Part shown: positions 35,226 to 44,395 of the stretch, piece by piece | How positions within the stretch are numbered: the first letter of the stretch is position 1 | Layout of the letters: each line of letters starts with the position of its first letter | From: an uncultured Clostridia bacterium | Lineage (GTDB): Bacteria; Bacillota; Clostridia; Oscillospirales; QAKW01 | NCBI GenBank assembly: GCA_944385895.1 | Contig: CALWYZ010000002.1 | Coordinates: 62,001 to 126,000, forward strand | Direction: 5' to 3' | Length of the DNA: 64,000 nucleotides | Program-made: the position numbers and the translations under genes | Notes under the pieces: generated by a model | What the model was told of the DNA's origin: nothing | Databases searched by the model: none | What the model saw: the letters and a program-made list of their open reading frames with translations, nothing else

Positions 35226-35523
35226 GCGGCATAAACTGAAATCACACTATCCGGGGCGTTAGCGGTGCCTTGTACCTGCAATCCGCTGCAGCAGGGGAGA
35301 ATGTCTATGCAAGGGTGCCTGCATATTTGGTAAGCAGCAGGTTCAATGTGTTGAAGAATAGGTTCGGCGCAATATCGCATTGTGAAACATGTCAGGCGGG
35401 GAACCGAGCAGCATTAAGCAATTTCCGGTATGTGCCGCCGAGTTGCCTGTTTTGAGCATTGATACTGTCAGGCTCATATGTGCAGACGCTCGAACTGGAC
35501 TGTGTGATTTCAGTTTATGCCGC
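35226..35523 (+). ncRNA. ffs: Signal recognition particle RNA, large Gram-positive type
   Basis: The Alu domain shows GCGGTGCCTTGTACCTGCAA then ATCCGCTGCAGCAGG, close to Bacillus scRNA. The S domain has ATGTCAGGCGGGGAACCGAG followed by CAGCATTAAG: a CGG/CCG stem capped by the GGAA tetraloop that binds Ffh. The two ends are complementary over 22 bases without a mismatch (35226-35247 with 35502-35523), giving helix 5 a long closed base. It lies directly upstream of dnaX, as in Bacillus. No terminator separates it from dnaX, so processing from a shared transcript is likely. Confidence 0.93.
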
Positions 35524-35539
35524 AAAGCGGAGGTGTACT

Positions 35540-37177
35540 GTGTATCGTGCTCTATACAGAAAATACAGACCGCTGACATTTGATGATGTCATCGGTCAGG
35601 AGCATATTGTAGAAACGATCAAAAATCAGATCATAAACAATAAAATATCTCATGCTTATATGTTTACAGGAACACGTGGTACTGGTAAAACGACCTGTGC
35701 CAAGATCCTTGCCCGTGCGGTAAACTGCGAGAATCCTAAAAACGGCAATCCGTGTAACGAGTGCGAAACGTGCAGGAGCATATTAAACGGAAGTCTTACT
35801 GATGTTTTTGAAATAGATGCGGCTTCGAACAACGGTGTTGACAGCATTCGTGAATTGCGGGAGGATGTTATTTTTACTCCTGCTCTTGCTAAGTATAAGG
35901 TGTATATAATAGATGAGGTCCATATGCTCAGTACTCAGGCTTTTAACGCCTTGCTTAAAACCCTCGAAGAACCGCCTGAACACATTATTTTTATATTCGC
36001 AACAACGGAAATCAATAAAGTATTGCCGACAATTTTATCGCGCTGTCAAAGATTCGATTTTAAACGCATAACAGTCAATGACATTAAATGCCGCATACAA
36101 AAAGTTGCACAATGGGAAAATGTGAGTATAGATGACAGTGCCGCGGCCCTTATAGCCCGTTTGGCGGACGGTGCCATGCGTGATGCTCTTTCTATATTGG
36201 ACAGATGCCTTGTTGGTAATGACCGGATATCACTTGATACGGTTGAGCATATAGCCGGTGTCTGCTCTTATGATGATATTGCGTATTCAATCGGTGCGGT
36301 CGCAAATAACGATACTGCTGCGATACTTGAATTTTACTCAAAATGCAGGTCTAACTCAAAAGATGCTGTTTCGGTGTTTTCCGAATTGTGCTGCTACTTC
36401 AGGGATATGATAGTAGTAAAGCTTGTAAACAATACTGATGCCTTGCCTGCATATGATGAGCAAAGACTTGCGGATATAAAAAAGCTTGCAGATAAATTTG
36501 AACTTGAAAAAATTGTACGGTGCATTTCTGTTCTGCAAAGCGGAATATATGATATCTCCAGATTCAAGGATAAGCATATTATGGCAGAAATGACGCTGAT
36601 AAAGCTTACCACTCCAGAGCTGGGAAGCAGTTTGGATGATCTTAGTGCTCGAATTGCAAAGCTTGAAAAAATAGGCGTGCAGCCTCAAATGCCAGCTGAA
36701 AATACAAATAAATCAGTTGCAGAAAAAAGCACTGCCTTTCAGTCATCTGAAACGGCTGATGCATCGTCTGAAAATGAAATACCAGTTACCTCATCTTCAA
36801 AAAAAATCGGTAAATCATCTGATTTAACTACTACAAAAAAGCCTTTGACCGAATGTGATTTTATTACTGGTTTATTTGAAGCAATTCAGGCTTTAAAGGG
36901 AATTTCTGTATTGCCGTTTTTGTCTGAATCCAATATTACCAGTGATCAAGATACTTTGTATATAAAATGTTCTAAAGATGATTTTGCCTATTCAATATTA
37001 AGCAGTGAAGAAAGCAAATCGCTGATAGAAGCTGCGGCTATGAAGTGTACCGGCAAAAAATATGCCCTTAGATTCATACAACCGGATGAAAATCCCGTCA
37101 GCAGCTCAGGCACTGATCAGACAGACGTACTGGGCGAACTGCTCAGCAGTGCCGCAGATATTTTGGATAAGGAGTAA
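35540..37177 (+). CDS. dnaX: DNA polymerase III subunits gamma and tau
   Basis: A 545-residue clamp-loader subunit. Walker A GTRGTGKTTCAKILARAVNC is followed by the Cys4 zinc module (CENPKNGNPCNECETC), Walker B YIIDEVHMLS, and the SRC sensor LSRCQRFDF. A C-terminal tau-like tail of ~150 residues contains a Ser/Thr/Lys-rich linker. I chose the GTG at 35540, with GGAGGTG just upstream; the open frame further upstream runs into the SRP RNA. It heads dnaX-ybaB-recR, the usual order. Confidence 0.95.
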   Translation: MYRALYRKYRPLTFDDVIGQEHIVETIKNQIINNKISHAYMFTGTRGTGKTTCAKILARAVNCENPKNGNPCNECETCRSILNGSLTDVFEIDAASNNGVDSIRELREDVIFTPALAKYKVYIIDEVHMLSTQAFNALLKTLEEPPEHIIFIFATTEINKVLPTILSRCQRFDFKRITVNDIKCRIQKVAQWENVSIDDSAAALIARLADGAMRDALSILDRCLVGNDRISLDTVEHIAGVCSYDDIAYSIGAVANNDTAAILEFYSKCRSNSKDAVSVFSELCCYFRDMIVVKLVNNTDALPAYDEQRLADIKKLADKFELEKIVRCISVLQSGIYDISRFKDKHIMAEMTLIKLTTPELGSSLDDLSARIAKLEKIGVQPQMPAENTNKSVAEKSTAFQSSETADASSENEIPVTSSSKKIGKSSDLTTTKKPLTECDFITGLFEAIQALKGISVLPFLSESNITSDQDTLYIKCSKDDFAYSILSSEESKSLIEAAAMKCTGKKYALRFIQPDENPVSSSGTDQTDVLGELLSSAADILDKE

Positions 37178-37180
37178 TTT

Positions 37181-37522
37181 ATGAAAGCAAGACTGCCAGA
37201 AGGATATAATATGAAACAAAGCGACATGATGCGCAAGGTCCAGAAAATGCAGGAGGATGTTGCTGCAGCTCAAAAAGAAGTGGAAGAGACCGTTTTCAGC
37301 GCCAAGTCGGGAGGCGGAATGGTCACCGTTGAAATGAGCGGGAAAAAGGAATTGCTATCAGTTAAGCTTGAAAAGGAAGCTGTGGATCCTGACGATGTAG
37401 AGATGTTGGAAGATATGATAGTTGCGGCTGTAAATGAGGCATCAAAACAAGTTGACTCAACCCTTGAGGAAAAAATGAATGCGGCTACAGGCGGACTCAA
37501 TCTTAACTTTCCAATGCTGTAA
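37181..37522 (+). CDS. ybaB: YbaB/EbfC nucleoid-associated protein
   Basis: A 113-residue protein with the family pattern MRKVQKMQEDVAAAQKEVEE, then a glycine-rich SAKSGGGMVTVEMSGKKEL turn and a C-terminal helix. It forms DNA-binding dimers. It follows dnaX by three bases with an AAGGAG site and precedes recR by 20 bases. Confidence 0.94.
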   Translation: MKARLPEGYNMKQSDMMRKVQKMQEDVAAAQKEVEETVFSAKSGGGMVTVEMSGKKELLSVKLEKEAVDPDDVEMLEDMIVAAVNEASKQVDSTLEEKMNAATGGLNLNFPML

Positions 37523-37542
37523 TTATTGAAATAGGGGATATT

Positions 37543-38142
37543 ATGCAATATATACCTGCTTTTTCAAAACTTGTTGAGGAGTTTGAAAAACTTCCCGGTA
37601 TCGGCTCAAAATCAGCACAAAAAATGGCATATTACATCATAACTTCGGATAAATCCGTTGCAAAGTCGTTTTCAGACGCATTGCTTGAAGCAAAGCAAAA
37701 AATACATTGCTGCAGAATATGTCAGAATATAACCGATAAGGACATATGCTCGGTATGTGCTAATGAAAAACGCGATAAATCAATTATTTGTGTTGTCGAA
37801 AAGCCGAGCGATATAGACGCGGTAGAACGTACTCGTGATTATAACGGGGTGTACCATGTTCTGCACGGGCTTATTTCACCTATGAATGATGTCGGACCGG
37901 ATGATATAAAACTTTCTGAACTGCTTGTCAGAGTAAGCGAAAATGATGTCAGTGAGATTATAATGGCTACAAGCCCTAATGTTGAAGGTCAGGCAACGGC
38001 TATGTACATTGCCAAGCTTTTAAAGCCGTTTGATGTAAAGGTAACAGGTCTTGCGTTAGGTATACCGGTAGGCGGCAGTCTTGAATATTCAGACAGTATT
38101 ACGCTTGCCAGGGCAATCGAAAACAGACGCGAGATACAATAG
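37543..38142 (+). CDS. recR: Recombination protein RecR
   Basis: A 199-residue RecR with an N-terminal helix-hairpin-helix (FEKLPGIGSKSAQKMAYYI), the Cys4 zinc finger CCRICQNITDKDICSVC, and the Toprim domain (ICVVEKPSDIDAVE, YHVLHGLISP). It works with RecO (18971) in gap repair. It is cotranscribed with ybaB. Confidence 0.96.
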   Translation: MQYIPAFSKLVEEFEKLPGIGSKSAQKMAYYIITSDKSVAKSFSDALLEAKQKIHCCRICQNITDKDICSVCANEKRDKSIICVVEKPSDIDAVERTRDYNGVYHVLHGLISPMNDVGPDDIKLSELLVRVSENDVSEIIMATSPNVEGQATAMYIAKLLKPFDVKVTGLALGIPVGGSLEYSDSITLARAIENRREIQ

Positions 38143-38156
38143 AAAGGGTACAATTT

Positions 38157-39878
38157 ATGGATTATTTAAAAGAATATGAAAGATGGCTGTCTTGTCCTGA
38201 ACTTGATGCGAGAGATAAAGCTGAGCTTATTTCTATTCGAGGCAATAAGGACGAGATCTTTTCCAGATTTTATACATCTTTAAATTTTGGCACGGCGGGG
38301 CTTCGTGGACTTATGGGCGCGGGAACCAACAGAATGAATATTTATACAGTCAGACAGGCATCATACGGCTTTGGAAAATATATTTGTTCCCTGGGCGATG
38401 AGGCAAAATCCAGAGGCGTGGTTATTGCTTTTGATTCGCGCAATAACGGTGTACGCTTTGCGGAAAATGCGGCTCTTACGCTCTGCAGCTTAGGTGTAAA
38501 AGTATATGTCTTCGACTCTCTCAGACCTACGCCGGAGCTGTCATTTGCAATAAGATATCTTAACACTATTGCCGGAATCAATATAACAGCCTCTCATAAC
38601 CCAAAGGAATATAACGGCTATAAAGCATATTTTGAAGACGGCGCACAGATAGCCGGAGAGCAGGCAGATATAATACTGGGTTATATGAAGCAGACCGATC
38701 CGCTTTCTGTTGAGCTGATTTCCAAAGAACAAGCTGTAAAATCAGACCTTTATAAAGTTATAGGTGAAAGCGTTGATAACGAGTATGTAAAATGCGTTTT
38801 GGCTGAAGGACTTGATTTAGGAGAAATATCTGACGCAGCCAAGTCGGTTTCAATTGTATATTCACCGTTTCACGGCGCAGGTTATAAGCTTGTCCCAAGA
38901 GTGCTTAAGGAAATCGGAGCAAATGTAACAATACAACCGGATCAGGCAGTTCCTGACGGCGATTTTCCTACCTTGAAATCGCCTAATCCAGAGGAACGCG
39001 AAGGGTTATCTATGTCCATAGAACTGGCAAAAAAAATAGGATCAGATCTTGTTATCGCCACAGACCCTGATGCTGATCGCTGTGCCGTTGCAGTAATCAT
39101 GCCCGATGGAACCGTTGAATTGCTCTCGGGTAATCAGATTGGAGTTTTGCTTTGCGATTTTATAATTGAAAATTTACATAAAAACGGCAAATTGCCGGAT
39201 AATGCGGCAGTAGTCTCAACTATCGTATCTACACTGATGATAAAAAAAGTGTGCGCTGTCAATAATATTAAGTATTTTGAAGTGTTGACAGGATTTAAAT
39301 ATATAGGTGAATTGATAGCTGAGTTTGAAAAAAGCGGTGAATATTCTTTTTTGCTCGGATTTGAGGAGAGCTTTGGATATTTAAAGGGCACATACGCAAG
39401 AGATAAGGATGCTGTTGTGGCGGCTATGCTTATTACTCAGATGGCAATGTATTACAAAAATAAGCATATGAACTTAAAGCAGGCAATGGATGAACTGTAT
39501 AAAAAATATGGCTGCTTTTCTGAAAAGACAGTAAGCTTTCTTATAGAAGGTGCTCAGCCAATGGAACAGGTGGCACAGATTATGAAATCATTAAGAGAAA
39601 GCCAAGAAAATGTGATCGCAGACGCTCAAATAGTTTGTGTCAGAGATTATAAATTTAAAACAGTAAAGGATTTTCGCACAGGCAGCATATCTCAGACAAC
39701 ACTTCCGGTATCAGATGTATTGTATTATGAACTTGACAACGGCTGCAGTGTTGTAATACGTCCGTCAGGGACCGAACCGAAGGTCAAACTTTATGTGCTA
39801 ACAACAGGTGATAATAAATTTGAGTGTAATGACCGTATATCGAAATATGTACAATTTTTTTCCGATAAGCTCAAATAA
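38157..39878 (+). CDS. pgcA: Phosphoglucomutase/phosphomannomutase
   Basis: A 573-residue alpha-D-phosphohexomutase. The sequence shows the active-site serine loop ITASHNPKEYNGYK, the metal loop ATDPDADRC, the sugar-binding loop GFEESFGYLKGT and the C-terminal phosphate-binding VIRPSGTEPKVKLY. It interconverts glucose-1-phosphate and glucose-6-phosphate, or the mannose equivalents. It ends the dnaX operon by position, with a 14-base gap from recR. Confidence 0.93.
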   Translation: MDYLKEYERWLSCPELDARDKAELISIRGNKDEIFSRFYTSLNFGTAGLRGLMGAGTNRMNIYTVRQASYGFGKYICSLGDEAKSRGVVIAFDSRNNGVRFAENAALTLCSLGVKVYVFDSLRPTPELSFAIRYLNTIAGINITASHNPKEYNGYKAYFEDGAQIAGEQADIILGYMKQTDPLSVELISKEQAVKSDLYKVIGESVDNEYVKCVLAEGLDLGEISDAAKSVSIVYSPFHGAGYKLVPRVLKEIGANVTIQPDQAVPDGDFPTLKSPNPEEREGLSMSIELAKKIGSDLVIATDPDADRCAVAVIMPDGTVELLSGNQIGVLLCDFIIENLHKNGKLPDNAAVVSTIVSTLMIKKVCAVNNIKYFEVLTGFKYIGELIAEFEKSGEYSFLLGFEESFGYLKGTYARDKDAVVAAMLITQMAMYYKNKHMNLKQAMDELYKKYGCFSEKTVSFLIEGAQPMEQVAQIMKSLRESQENVIADAQIVCVRDYKFKTVKDFRTGSISQTTLPVSDVLYYELDNGCSVVIRPSGTEPKVKLYVLTTGDNKFECNDRISKYVQFFSDKLK

Positions 39879-39883
39879 AAACT

Positions 39884-39929
39884 AACAGTGTTCTATTGCA
39901 TTCATTAATGCATTTGTGCTGTTATTTTT
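39884..39929 (+). terminator. Terminator after pgcA
   Basis: AACAG (39884-39888) pairs with CTGTT (39919-39923), enclosing an inner stem TGCATT/AATGCA, and is followed by ATTTTTAAT. The stem is interrupted, so strength is moderate. Confidence 0.6.
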
Positions 39930-39938
39930 AATAAATAC

Positions 39939-40285
39939 TTGACAAAATTAAATTATTGTTTTAGACTAATAAAAAATATTATTAATAGGTAGATTATGAA
40001 AAACTTGTTTTCAAAACAGAATATGACGTCTTCCGATGAGAGTTCTTCATCGGCTAATTTGTCATACACTTTTTTTGATAACAGGGTAATAGCCAAGGCT
40101 GTATTTGCCTTGGCTTATTTTATTATCGGTGATACCGGGATATCAGATGTAATCGGTCTAAAAGCCGTCTCTTGATACTAAAACGGTAAAGCTGACAGTA
40201 AATAATACGGGCTTTGCTATTGTGCAAAGCCTTTTATGTTGTTAAAACAGCGAAAGCTGAAAATATAATGAAAAGAGGAAACATT
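39939..40285 (+). promoter_or_regulatory. liv operon promoter and ~310-nt structured leader
   Basis: TTGACA (39939-39944) and TAGACT (39962-39967) are 17 bases apart. The leader holds three hairpins: CCGATGA/TCATCGG near 40038-40058, AGCCAAGGC/GCCTTGGCT near 40093-40117 followed by TATTTTATT, and GGCTTTGC/GCAAAGCC near 40210-40233 followed by TTTTATG. The GACGTCTT before the first stem and the GCAAAG/CTTTGC-type arms recall the glnN and gltB1 leaders. An AUG-started frame of 59 codons (39996-40175) spans the first two hairpins and could be a leader peptide. The mechanism of control is not evident. Confidence 0.55.
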
Positions 40286-41491
40286 ATGAAAAAGATCATT
40301 AAAATCATGAGTATCGCTCTTGTTTTGGTGATGATGCTTGCATTTTTTGCAGGTTGTAAAAGTGATACTAATTCAGGCGGTACAGACGAGACTGTTATCA
40401 AAATAGGCGGTATAGGTCCTACTACCGGAAAAGCCGCGCTTTACGGTCAGGCTGTTAAGAATGCTATGGAGATAGCGGTAGAAGAGATAAACGCTAAAGA
40501 CGGGGATGTCAAATTCGAAGTGAAATTCGAAGATGACGAAAACGACGCAGAAAAATCAGTAAATGCTTATAATATCCTTAAGGACTGGGGCATGCAAATA
40601 CTTTGCGGAACCGTTACGACAACTCCCTGTATTGCTGTTTCGACCGTAGCAAATAATGACAGTGTATTTACCCTTACGCCTTCTGCATCTTCAACAGATG
40701 TAATCGGCGGTTATCCTGACGCAGACGGCAACATGACAATTGCACGTAAAGATACAATTTATCAGATGTGCTTTTCGGACCCCAACCAGGGTACAGCTTC
40801 AGCTCAGTATATAAAAGAGCAAAATCTCGGCACAAAGATTGCTGTTATTTATAATAATTCAGACGCTTATTCAACAGGTATATATCAGAAATTCCAGGCA
40901 GAGGCTGATAAGCTCGGTTTGGAAATTGTAAGTGTTAAGACCTTTACAGATGATTCCGATACTGATTTTACATCGCAGCTGACAGATGCTAAAAACGCTG
41001 AGGCTGATCTTCTGTTTTTGCCTATATATTACACTCCTGCATCTTTGATACTTGCACAGGCAAAGCAGATGTCATACGCACCTAAAATCTTCGGTGTTGA
41101 CGGAATGGACGGAATTCTTTCGCTAGAAAACTTTGATACCTCTCTTGCCGAGGGCGTTATGCTTCTGACTCCGTTTACGGCAGATGCTACAGATGAGCTT
41201 ACTGTAAACTTTGTAACAAAATATAACGAAAAATACGGCGATGTTCCCAATCAGTTTGCTGCTGATGCATATGACTGTATCTATGCCTTATACAATGCAT
41301 GTGTAAATCAGGGTATCACTGCTGATATGACAGCAGCTGAGATAAGTGAGAAACTGATTGCTGAGTTTTCAAGCTCTGACTTCACATTCAGCGGTCTTAC
41401 CGGTGAAAATATGACCTGGTCAGCCTCCGGTGAAGTTACTAAGAATCCTAAAGGTATGGTTATTCAAAACGGCGTTTACGTCGGTCTGTAA
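40286..41491 (+). CDS. livJ: Branched-chain amino acid-type ABC transporter, substrate-binding lipoprotein
   Basis: A 401-residue periplasmic-binding-protein type 1 fold. The signal peptide ends in a lipobox (LAFFAGC, Cys24). The mature part begins IKIGGIGPTTGKAALYGQA, typical of LivJ, and LTPSASSTD is the ligand-site region. I chose the ATG at 40286, which follows GAGGAAACATT; the frame upstream is open but lacks a site and lies in the leader. Ligand could be branched-chain amino acids or another amide; this cannot be told from sequence. The position by other nitrogen genes is distant. Confidence 0.9.
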   Translation: MKKIIKIMSIALVLVMMLAFFAGCKSDTNSGGTDETVIKIGGIGPTTGKAALYGQAVKNAMEIAVEEINAKDGDVKFEVKFEDDENDAEKSVNAYNILKDWGMQILCGTVTTTPCIAVSTVANNDSVFTLTPSASSTDVIGGYPDADGNMTIARKDTIYQMCFSDPNQGTASAQYIKEQNLGTKIAVIYNNSDAYSTGIYQKFQAEADKLGLEIVSVKTFTDDSDTDFTSQLTDAKNAEADLLFLPIYYTPASLILAQAKQMSYAPKIFGVDGMDGILSLENFDTSLAEGVMLLTPFTADATDELTVNFVTKYNEKYGDVPNQFAADAYDCIYALYNACVNQGITADMTAAEISEKLIAEFSSSDFTFSGLTGENMTWSASGEVTKNPKGMVIQNGVYVGL

Positions 41492-41512
41492 CTTAAAGTA
41501 TTTATTGCAGAA

Positions 41513-41542
41513 AAGAAGCGGCGGTTATAACCGTTGCTTCTT
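41513..41542 (+). terminator. Hairpin between livJ and livH
   Basis: AAGAAGCGGCGGTTA pairs with TAACCGTTGCTTCTT. No long T run follows, so it is probably a partial terminator or a 3' RNA stabiliser that raises livJ over the membrane genes. Confidence 0.6.
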
Positions 41543-41579
41543 TCCTGTGTATTATAGAATTTTTGAGGTGTAAACAGAA

Positions 41580-42461
41580 ATGACTTTTCTTTCGAATTTA
41601 ATAAACGGAATAAGTCTGGGAAGCGTTTACGCCATAATTGCGCTCGGTTATACAATGGTATACGGTATCGCCAAGATGCTTAATTTTGCTCATGGTGATG
41701 TTATAATGGTAGGGGCATACGCGTCATACTGCACAATGATATACTTGGGCTGGCACCCATTGTTATCTATATTGTTCTCTATCGTCGTCTGTACCTTGCT
41801 GGGAGTTATTATTGAGGCGTTCGCGTACAAGCCCTTAAGAAGAGCCGGTTCACTTGCGGTTTTGATTACAGCTATAGGAGTAAGTTATCTCCTTCAAAAT
41901 GTAGCACTGCTAATCTGGGGCAGCACTCCTAAGGTTTTTACGTCCGTTGTAAACTTTGAACCATTATCTTTTTTCGGCGGAAAGCTTACCATAACTGCTG
42001 AATCGATTGTGACTGTCCTGGCGTGTATAGTAATTATGATATGCCTTACATTATTTACACAGAAAACCAAAATCGGTAAAGCCATGCGTGCAGTTTCGGA
42101 AGATAAAGACGCTGCGGAGCTGATGGGGATAAATGTGAATACGACCATTTCTATAACGTTTGCGGTTGGCAGCGCGCTTGCCGCGGTTGCCGGAGTACTG
42201 CTTTGCTCATCTTATCCCACTCTTGTTCCCACTACCGGATCTATGCCCGGTATAAAAGCGTTTACTGCAGCTGTTTTCGGAGGTATCGGATCTATACCCG
42301 GTGCAATGCTCGGCGGTATTCTTTTAGGTATAATTGAGATATTCAGTAAATCATATATATCTACATCTCTGTCAGATGCAATAGTTTTTGCTGTCTTGAT
42401 ACTGGTTCTTTTAATTAAACCGACCGGTATTCTCGGCAAAAAAATAACTGAAAAGGTATAA
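41580..42461 (+). CDS. livH: Branched-chain amino acid ABC transporter permease LivH
   Basis: A 293-residue permease with about eight hydrophobic segments. GISLGSVYAIIALGYTMVYG at the N-terminus, LNFAHGDVIMVGAY, RAVSEDKDAAELMGIN and the AFGGIGSIPGAMLGG region are all typical of LivH. It follows the livJ hairpin, with a GAGGTG site ~10 bases upstream. Confidence 0.95.
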   Translation: MTFLSNLINGISLGSVYAIIALGYTMVYGIAKMLNFAHGDVIMVGAYASYCTMIYLGWHPLLSILFSIVVCTLLGVIIEAFAYKPLRRAGSLAVLITAIGVSYLLQNVALLIWGSTPKVFTSVVNFEPLSFFGGKLTITAESIVTVLACIVIMICLTLFTQKTKIGKAMRAVSEDKDAAELMGINVNTTISITFAVGSALAAVAGVLLCSSYPTLVPTTGSMPGIKAFTAAVFGGIGSIPGAMLGGILLGIIEIFSKSYISTSLSDAIVFAVLILVLLIKPTGILGKKITEKV

Positions 42462-42474
42462 TGGAGGGTAAGCT

Positions 42475-43560
42475 ATGCGTAAGTTTAAATCGATTAACAA
42501 GTTTACCCGTACGGGAATTATATCATATCTTTTAGTGATTCTGGGATTTGCTATTATTTTTCCGCTGCAGCAGCTGGGACTTATAAACCATTCGCTCAGC
42601 GGACAGCTTGTTCCTATATGCACTTATATAGTTATGGCACTGTCACTTAATCTCACTGTCGGATTTTTGGGCGAGCTCAGTCTCGGTCATGCCGGTTTTG
42701 TCAGTGTCGGAGCGTTCAGCGGTGTAATTGCTGCGGCAGGTTTACAGGACAAGATTGCCTTTGAGCCGCTTAGGCTGCTTATTGCAGTAATAATCGGCGG
42801 CATTTGCGCGGGAATCGTAGGCCTTATAATAGGCGTTCCGGTTTTAAGACTCAGAGGTGACTATCTTGCGATAGTTACTCTTGCGTTCGGCGAGATTATT
42901 AAAAATATAATCAACTGTCTTTATGTAGGCGTAGATAAGAGCGGACTGCATATAAGTATGAATGATGTCAAATCACTTGGCATGGAAAACGGCAAAATAA
43001 TTCTGAACGGTCCTCAGGGCGCTGTCGGAATTGACCAGATTTCAAGCTTTACGGCCGGTGTTATTCTTATTTTATTTGCACTGTTTATTATCTTGAATCT
43101 TGTTAACAGCAAGTCCGGACGTGCTGTCATGGCAATCAGAGATAACCGGATAGCAGCTGAATCAGTAGGAATAAATATATCAAAATATAAACTCATTGCC
43201 TTTATAACATCATCTGTGCTTGCCGGTATGGCAGGTGTTGTATACGCGATGAATTATTCGACAATCGTTGCCAAGAAATTTGATTTTAATACCTCTATTC
43301 TGATACTTGTATTTGTGGTTTTAGGAGGCATGGGTAATATTGTCGGCACTATAATAGCAACTGTGGTTCTCTATATGCTTCCGGAGCTTCTGCGCGAGTT
43401 TTCGGATTTCCGTATGCTGATATATGCTGTAATTTTGATAGTAGTAATGCTGCTGACAAATAATGAGAAAGTAAAATTGATATTGTCAAATACTACCGGT
43501 AAGCTTTTGTCAAAATCCGGCAAAATTATAAAATGGAAGGGGAGTGCAGATAATGGATAA
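42475..43560 (+). CDS. livM: Branched-chain amino acid ABC transporter permease LivM
   Basis: A 361-residue permease of about nine hydrophobic segments with LSLNLTVGFLGELSLGHAGF, LRLRGDYLAIVTLAFGEI and VVLGGMGNIVGTIIAT. GGAGGGTAAGCT precedes the ATG. It overlaps the start of livG by 8 bases. Confidence 0.95.
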   Translation: MRKFKSINKFTRTGIISYLLVILGFAIIFPLQQLGLINHSLSGQLVPICTYIVMALSLNLTVGFLGELSLGHAGFVSVGAFSGVIAAAGLQDKIAFEPLRLLIAVIIGGICAGIVGLIIGVPVLRLRGDYLAIVTLAFGEIIKNIINCLYVGVDKSGLHISMNDVKSLGMENGKIILNGPQGAVGIDQISSFTAGVILILFALFIILNLVNSKSGRAVMAIRDNRIAAESVGINISKYKLIAFITSSVLAGMAGVVYAMNYSTIVAKKFDFNTSILILVFVVLGGMGNIVGTIIATVVLYMLPELLREFSDFRMLIYAVILIVVMLLTNNEKVKLILSNTTGKLLSKSGKIIKWKGSADNG

Positions 43561-44395
43561 AATGGTCCCATATCCTTCCAATTCTATAGTTCCTGAACGT
43601 GATCTTGACAAAAAGCCGATACTTGAGACGCATCATCTGGGCGTTGACTTCGGTGGTCTTACGGCTGTTGATGATTTTTCGATAACTGTAGGCAGGACTG
43701 AGATTTCCGGTCTTATCGGACCTAACGGAGCAGGTAAAACCACTGTGTTTAATCTTCTTACAAATGTGTATCAGCCGACACGCGGAGATATAATGCTGGA
43801 CGGTATGACTACTGCAAGAAAAACCTGCTTTCAGGTAAACAAAATGGGTATTGCCAGAACTTTTCAAAACATAAGGCTTTTTTCTAACATGTCAGTTTTG
43901 GATAATGTAAAAATAGGTCTTCATAATTCAATTAACCAAAACCTGTTTTCGGCAATGACACACCTGTTTAATTATGGAAAAAGTGAGAAAGCCGCCCGTG
44001 ATGAGGCAATGTCGCTCCTTGAATTTTTTGATATGCAGGATGTTGCCGACTCGGAGGCCGGATCACTACCCTACGGCGCTCAGCGCAGGCTTGAAATAGC
44101 CCGTGCTCTTGCTACTCATCCTAAAATAATTTTGCTTGATGAGCCTGCAGCCGGAATGAATCCGTCGGAAACATCTGAGCTTATGGAAAATATTCGCAGG
44201 ATACGTGATAATTTTGGTATAGCGGTTTTGCTGATCGAACACGATATGAAACTTGTAATGAATATCTGTGAGGGTATATGCGTGCTTGATCACGGTAAGG
44301 TGATCGCCAAAGGCTCTCCCGACGAAATCAAATCAAATCCCAAGGTTATAGAGGCGTATTTGGGCAAAAAGAAGGAGGGAGATGCAAATGCTTAA
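43553..44395 (+). CDS. livG: Branched-chain amino acid ABC transporter ATPase LivG
   Basis: A 280-residue ABC ATPase. Walker A GPNGAGKTTVFNLL, LivG-specific IARTFQNIRLF, signature LPYGAQRRLEIARA and Walker B ILLDEPAAGMNP are intact, followed by LIEHDMKLV. I chose the ATG at 43553, eight bases downstream of GGGGAG; a GTG at 43544 is in frame within that site. It overlaps livM by eight bases and livF begins within its last codons. Confidence 0.95.
   Translation: MDKMVPYPSNSIVPERDLDKKPILETHHLGVDFGGLTAVDDFSITVGRTEISGLIGPNGAGKTTVFNLLTNVYQPTRGDIMLDGMTTARKTCFQVNKMGIARTFQNIRLFSNMSVLDNVKIGLHNSINQNLFSAMTHLFNYGKSEKAARDEAMSLLEFFDMQDVADSEAGSLPYGAQRRLEIARALATHPKIILLDEPAAGMNPSETSELMENIRRIRDNFGIAVLLIEHDMKLVMNICEGICVLDHGKVIAKGSPDEIKSNPKVIEAYLGKKKEGDANA

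Noticed and set aside
35459-35539. Upstream extension of dnaX
   Set aside because: The in-frame codons 35459-35539 lie largely in the SRP RNA; the GTG at 35540 has a perfect ribosome binding site and begins the conserved dnaX sequence.
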